From NCBI GenBank assembly GCA_913049565.1, contig CAJWZG010000171.1:1-6027 (forward strand): 6,027 nucleotides of DNA. The letters run 5' to 3'. Made by a program: the position numbers and the translations under genes. This document shows, in pieces, positions 5,612-6,027 of the stretch. The notes under the pieces are model-generated. The model was not told the origin of the DNA and searched no databases. It worked only from the letters and a program-made list of their open reading frames with translations. Numbering within the stretch: position 1 is the first letter of the stretch; every line of letters starts with the position of its first letter. The DNA comes from an uncultured Gammaproteobacteria bacterium (GTDB lineage Bacteria > Pseudomonadota > Gammaproteobacteria > Pseudomonadales > Azotimanducaceae_A).

Positions 5612-6027
5612 TCAAAATTGCCGACTTTCTCCAATTTTAAGCACCCATGCCCGCTGTTTTCCCAAACCCTGACCTATGGCGGCTTCAACAAATCGCAGAG
5701 GTGGTTGAGACAACGGTTCGTCAGAGAGGTCGAAGGTTCCAAAGTGCATGGCTACTGCTGCCTGAGCTTTGACATCCAGCGCAGCTGTCACGGCTTCTTC
5801 TGGATTCATATGTGAAGCTCGCATCATGGCACGAGGGGCGTAAGCACCAATGGGTACCGCCGCCAAATCAAACGGCCCTAAGTGCTGACCGATAGCAGCA
5901 AAACCCGAAAAATAGCCCGTATCACCCGCGTGATAGAAGCGGCGTTCTGGCCCAATGACTGCCCAGGAAGACCAGAGTGATTTATTCGAATCCGTTAAGC
6001 TTCGCTTACTCCAGTGTTGTGCGGGCA
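5612..6027 (-). CDS. MBL-fold metallo-hydrolase, NAPE-PLD/UlaG-like, C-terminal part (5' end outside window)
   Basis: The last 137 residues of a metallo-beta-lactamase-fold hydrolase are visible; the frame is open to the right edge and ends at the TGA at 5612-5614. They match the C-terminal half of the NAPE-PLD-like branch (COG2220 type). In order: PAQHWSKRSLTDSN (visible residues 1-14, H4 a probable metal ligand), LWSSW, the AGDTGYF segment (33-39, D35 probably bridging two metals), PFDLAAVPIGAYAPRAMM (51-68), HMNPEEA (72-78) and AMHFGTF (92-98, H94 another probable ligand). The N-terminal HxHxDH metal motif lies outside the window. Bacterial members are usually annotated only as MBL-fold hydrolases; human NAPE-PLD cleaves N-acyl-phosphatidylethanolamine, and activity here on phospholipids is inference. 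The Sel1 gene starts 109 bases downstream on the same strand, so the two may share a transcript. The visible part looks intact, with no frameshift. Confidence 0.88.
   Translation of the reverse strand, partial: PAQHWSKRSLTDSNKSLWSSWAVIGPERRFYHAGDTGYFSGFAAIGQHLGPFDLAAVPIGAYAPRAMMRASHMNPEEAVTAALDVKAQAAVAMHFGTFDLSDEPLSQPPLRFVEAAIGQGLGKQRAWVLKIGESRQF

Noticed and set aside
5503..5634. Longer Sel1 protein start at the TTG at 5634 (or the ATG at 5571).
   Set aside because: Either would place the signal peptide well inside the protein, and the 5634 start would overlap the MBL gene end. The start at 5502 gives a proper N-terminal signal sequence.

Overview
The window looks like chromosomal DNA of a free-living, probably marine, gammaproteobacterium. 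GC content is moderate (about 50% by eye), genes are tightly packed, and the products resemble families common in aquatic Proteobacteria: a DUF2946 copper-associated protein, a methionine-rich outer-membrane barrel, a Baeyer-Villiger-type flavoprotein with a short-chain dehydrogenase, an exported Sel1-repeat protein, and an NAPE-PLD-like metallo-hydrolase. This lineage call is inference. There is no rRNA or tRNA gene, CRISPR array, transposase or clear mobile-element end.

Layout, left half (+ strand). Positions 1-462 hold the 3' part of an unrecognised ORF that enters from the left edge. A 179-base AT-richer gap (463-641) carries a possible extended -10 promoter. It is followed by a two-gene unit: a DUF2946 protein (642-1061, HCxxC motif and C-terminal RGPPA) and, 69 bases later, a signal-peptide-bearing, methionine-rich outer-membrane protein (1131-2207). 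A strong interrupted hairpin at 2224-2260 sits between this unit and the convergent genes to its right.

Layout, right half (- strand, transcribed right to left). In transcription order the genes are: the C-terminal part of an MBL-fold hydrolase running off the right edge (6027-5612), a Sel1-repeat exported protein (5502-4867), a classical SDR (4802-3969, TTG start behind a strong Shine-Dalgarno) and a type I Baeyer-Villiger monooxygenase-like flavoprotein (3835-2267). The four are co-directional with gaps of 109, 64 and 133 bases, so they could be one transcript or two.

How the genes may work together. The left unit is best read as a copper-linked locus. DUF2946 proteins are known in one case (Bordetella pertussis CruR) to act as copper-sensing upstream ORFs for the next gene, and the downstream barrel is rich in potential Cu(I)-binding methionines. 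The SDR and BVMO are a classic enzymatic pair: alcohol to ketone, then ketone to ester or lactone. The substrate cannot be read from the sequence. I see no wholly novel system. The most interesting item is the DUF2946/Met-rich barrel pair as a candidate copper-controlled uORF operon.
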